From Bacilli bacterium (GTDB lineage: Bacteria > Bacillota_I > Bacilli_A > RF39 > UBA660): 64,000 nucleotides of DNA. The position numbers were made by a program, and so were the translations under genes. Where the stretch lies: NCBI GenBank assembly GCA_900768815.1, contig CAAGEE010000010.1:29741-93740 (forward strand), read 5' to 3'. The notes beneath the pieces were generated by a model, which was not told where the DNA came from, ran no database searches, and saw only the letters and a program-made list of their open reading frames with translations. Shown here piece after piece: positions 63,830 to 64,000 of this stretch. Position 1 is the stretch's first letter. Each line of letters opens with the position of its first letter.

Positions 63830-63945
63830 TAAAGTTTTATATAAAATAAAAACTCACAAACTTTTAAGTCCGTAAGTTGATTTCAAATGGAGCCATAAAG
63901 GTTGAAGTCGGACAACCTCTAATTATCTAAATTATAGGTAGTAAT
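63830..63945 (-). other. Structured leader candidate
   Basis: In the minus-strand RNA, AGGTTG-TCCGACTT-CAACCT (63899-63918) forms a stem-loop whose loop UCCG can pair with CGGA downstream (63869-63872), a pseudoknot. Short palindromes (ATGGCTCCAT) lie between. No riboswitch class I know matches; it could also be chance in an AT-rich stretch. Confidence 0.35.
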
Positions 63946-64000
63946 AAACTACTAACTAATATAAGTATACCATGAAAATACTAAAATTTAATAAAAAATT

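Overview
The window comes from an AT-rich, low-GC Gram-positive chromosome, most likely an endospore-forming Firmicute of the Bacilli/Erysipelotrichia kind (lineage is inference). The evidence is strong GGAGG ribosome sites, sigma-A promoters with 17-base spacers, T-box leaders, single-chain GlyRS, SepF and DivIVA, and five sporulation genes (yqfC, yqfD, a gerM homologue, gerE, spoIIIAH). TGA is used as a stop, so the code is standard. Nearly everything lies on the minus strand; exceptions are one tRNA-Lys and one secreted-protein gene.

Region by region, from low to high coordinate: (1) 1-1100, the infC-rpmI-rplT operon with an L20-type leader; infC appears to start at an ATC codon. (2) 1.1-5.6 kb, a YfiH-like enzyme, a transglutaminase-like protein with a proline-rich tail, and glyS preceded by an unknown gene and a very short glycine T-box. 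(3) 5.6-11.4 kb, the conserved recO-yqzL-era-cdd-dgkA-ybeY-yqfD-yqfC-yqeY-rpsU block, with a VanZ-like gene where phoH normally sits. (4) 11.4-14.5 kb, a compact and apparently undescribed class II bacteriocin operon: a C39-peptidase ABC exporter, a small accessory protein, two double-glycine precursors and a small membrane protein. Three of these genes are very short. (5) 14.8-20.8 kb, five tandem paralogous pentapeptide-like proteins. (6) 20.9-25.3 kb, sporulation genes and a few enzymes. (7) 25.3-34.3 kb, ileS with an Ile T-box and a cation exchanger, then divIVA, sepF, a HerA-like ATPase and two lineage-specific genes. (8) 34.4-43.9 kb, asnS, nagZ, an RluA-family gene, a HAD phosphatase, PAP2, pgi and surface or unknown proteins. 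(9) 44-51.6 kb, one giant cyclic beta-glucan synthase gene. (10) 51.7-54.9 kb, four tRNAs (Ser, Glu, Asn, Ile), a P-type ATPase and tRNA-Lys. (11) 55-59.2 kb, a cell-wall cluster (ddl and a membrane-tethered MurF) with a C26 peptidase and an alpha/beta hydrolase. (12) 59.3-64 kb, surface or envelope proteins of unknown role, ending in a decayed region with gene fragments and a structured leader before a 52-codon ORF.

The strongest leads are the bacteriocin operon with its attenuator-like leader, the ultrashort glycine T-box that apparently acts on translation, the five-gene pentapeptide-like array, and a direct repeat around a gene inserted next to divIVA. All assignments are by reading sequence and recalling families; no search or folding program was run.
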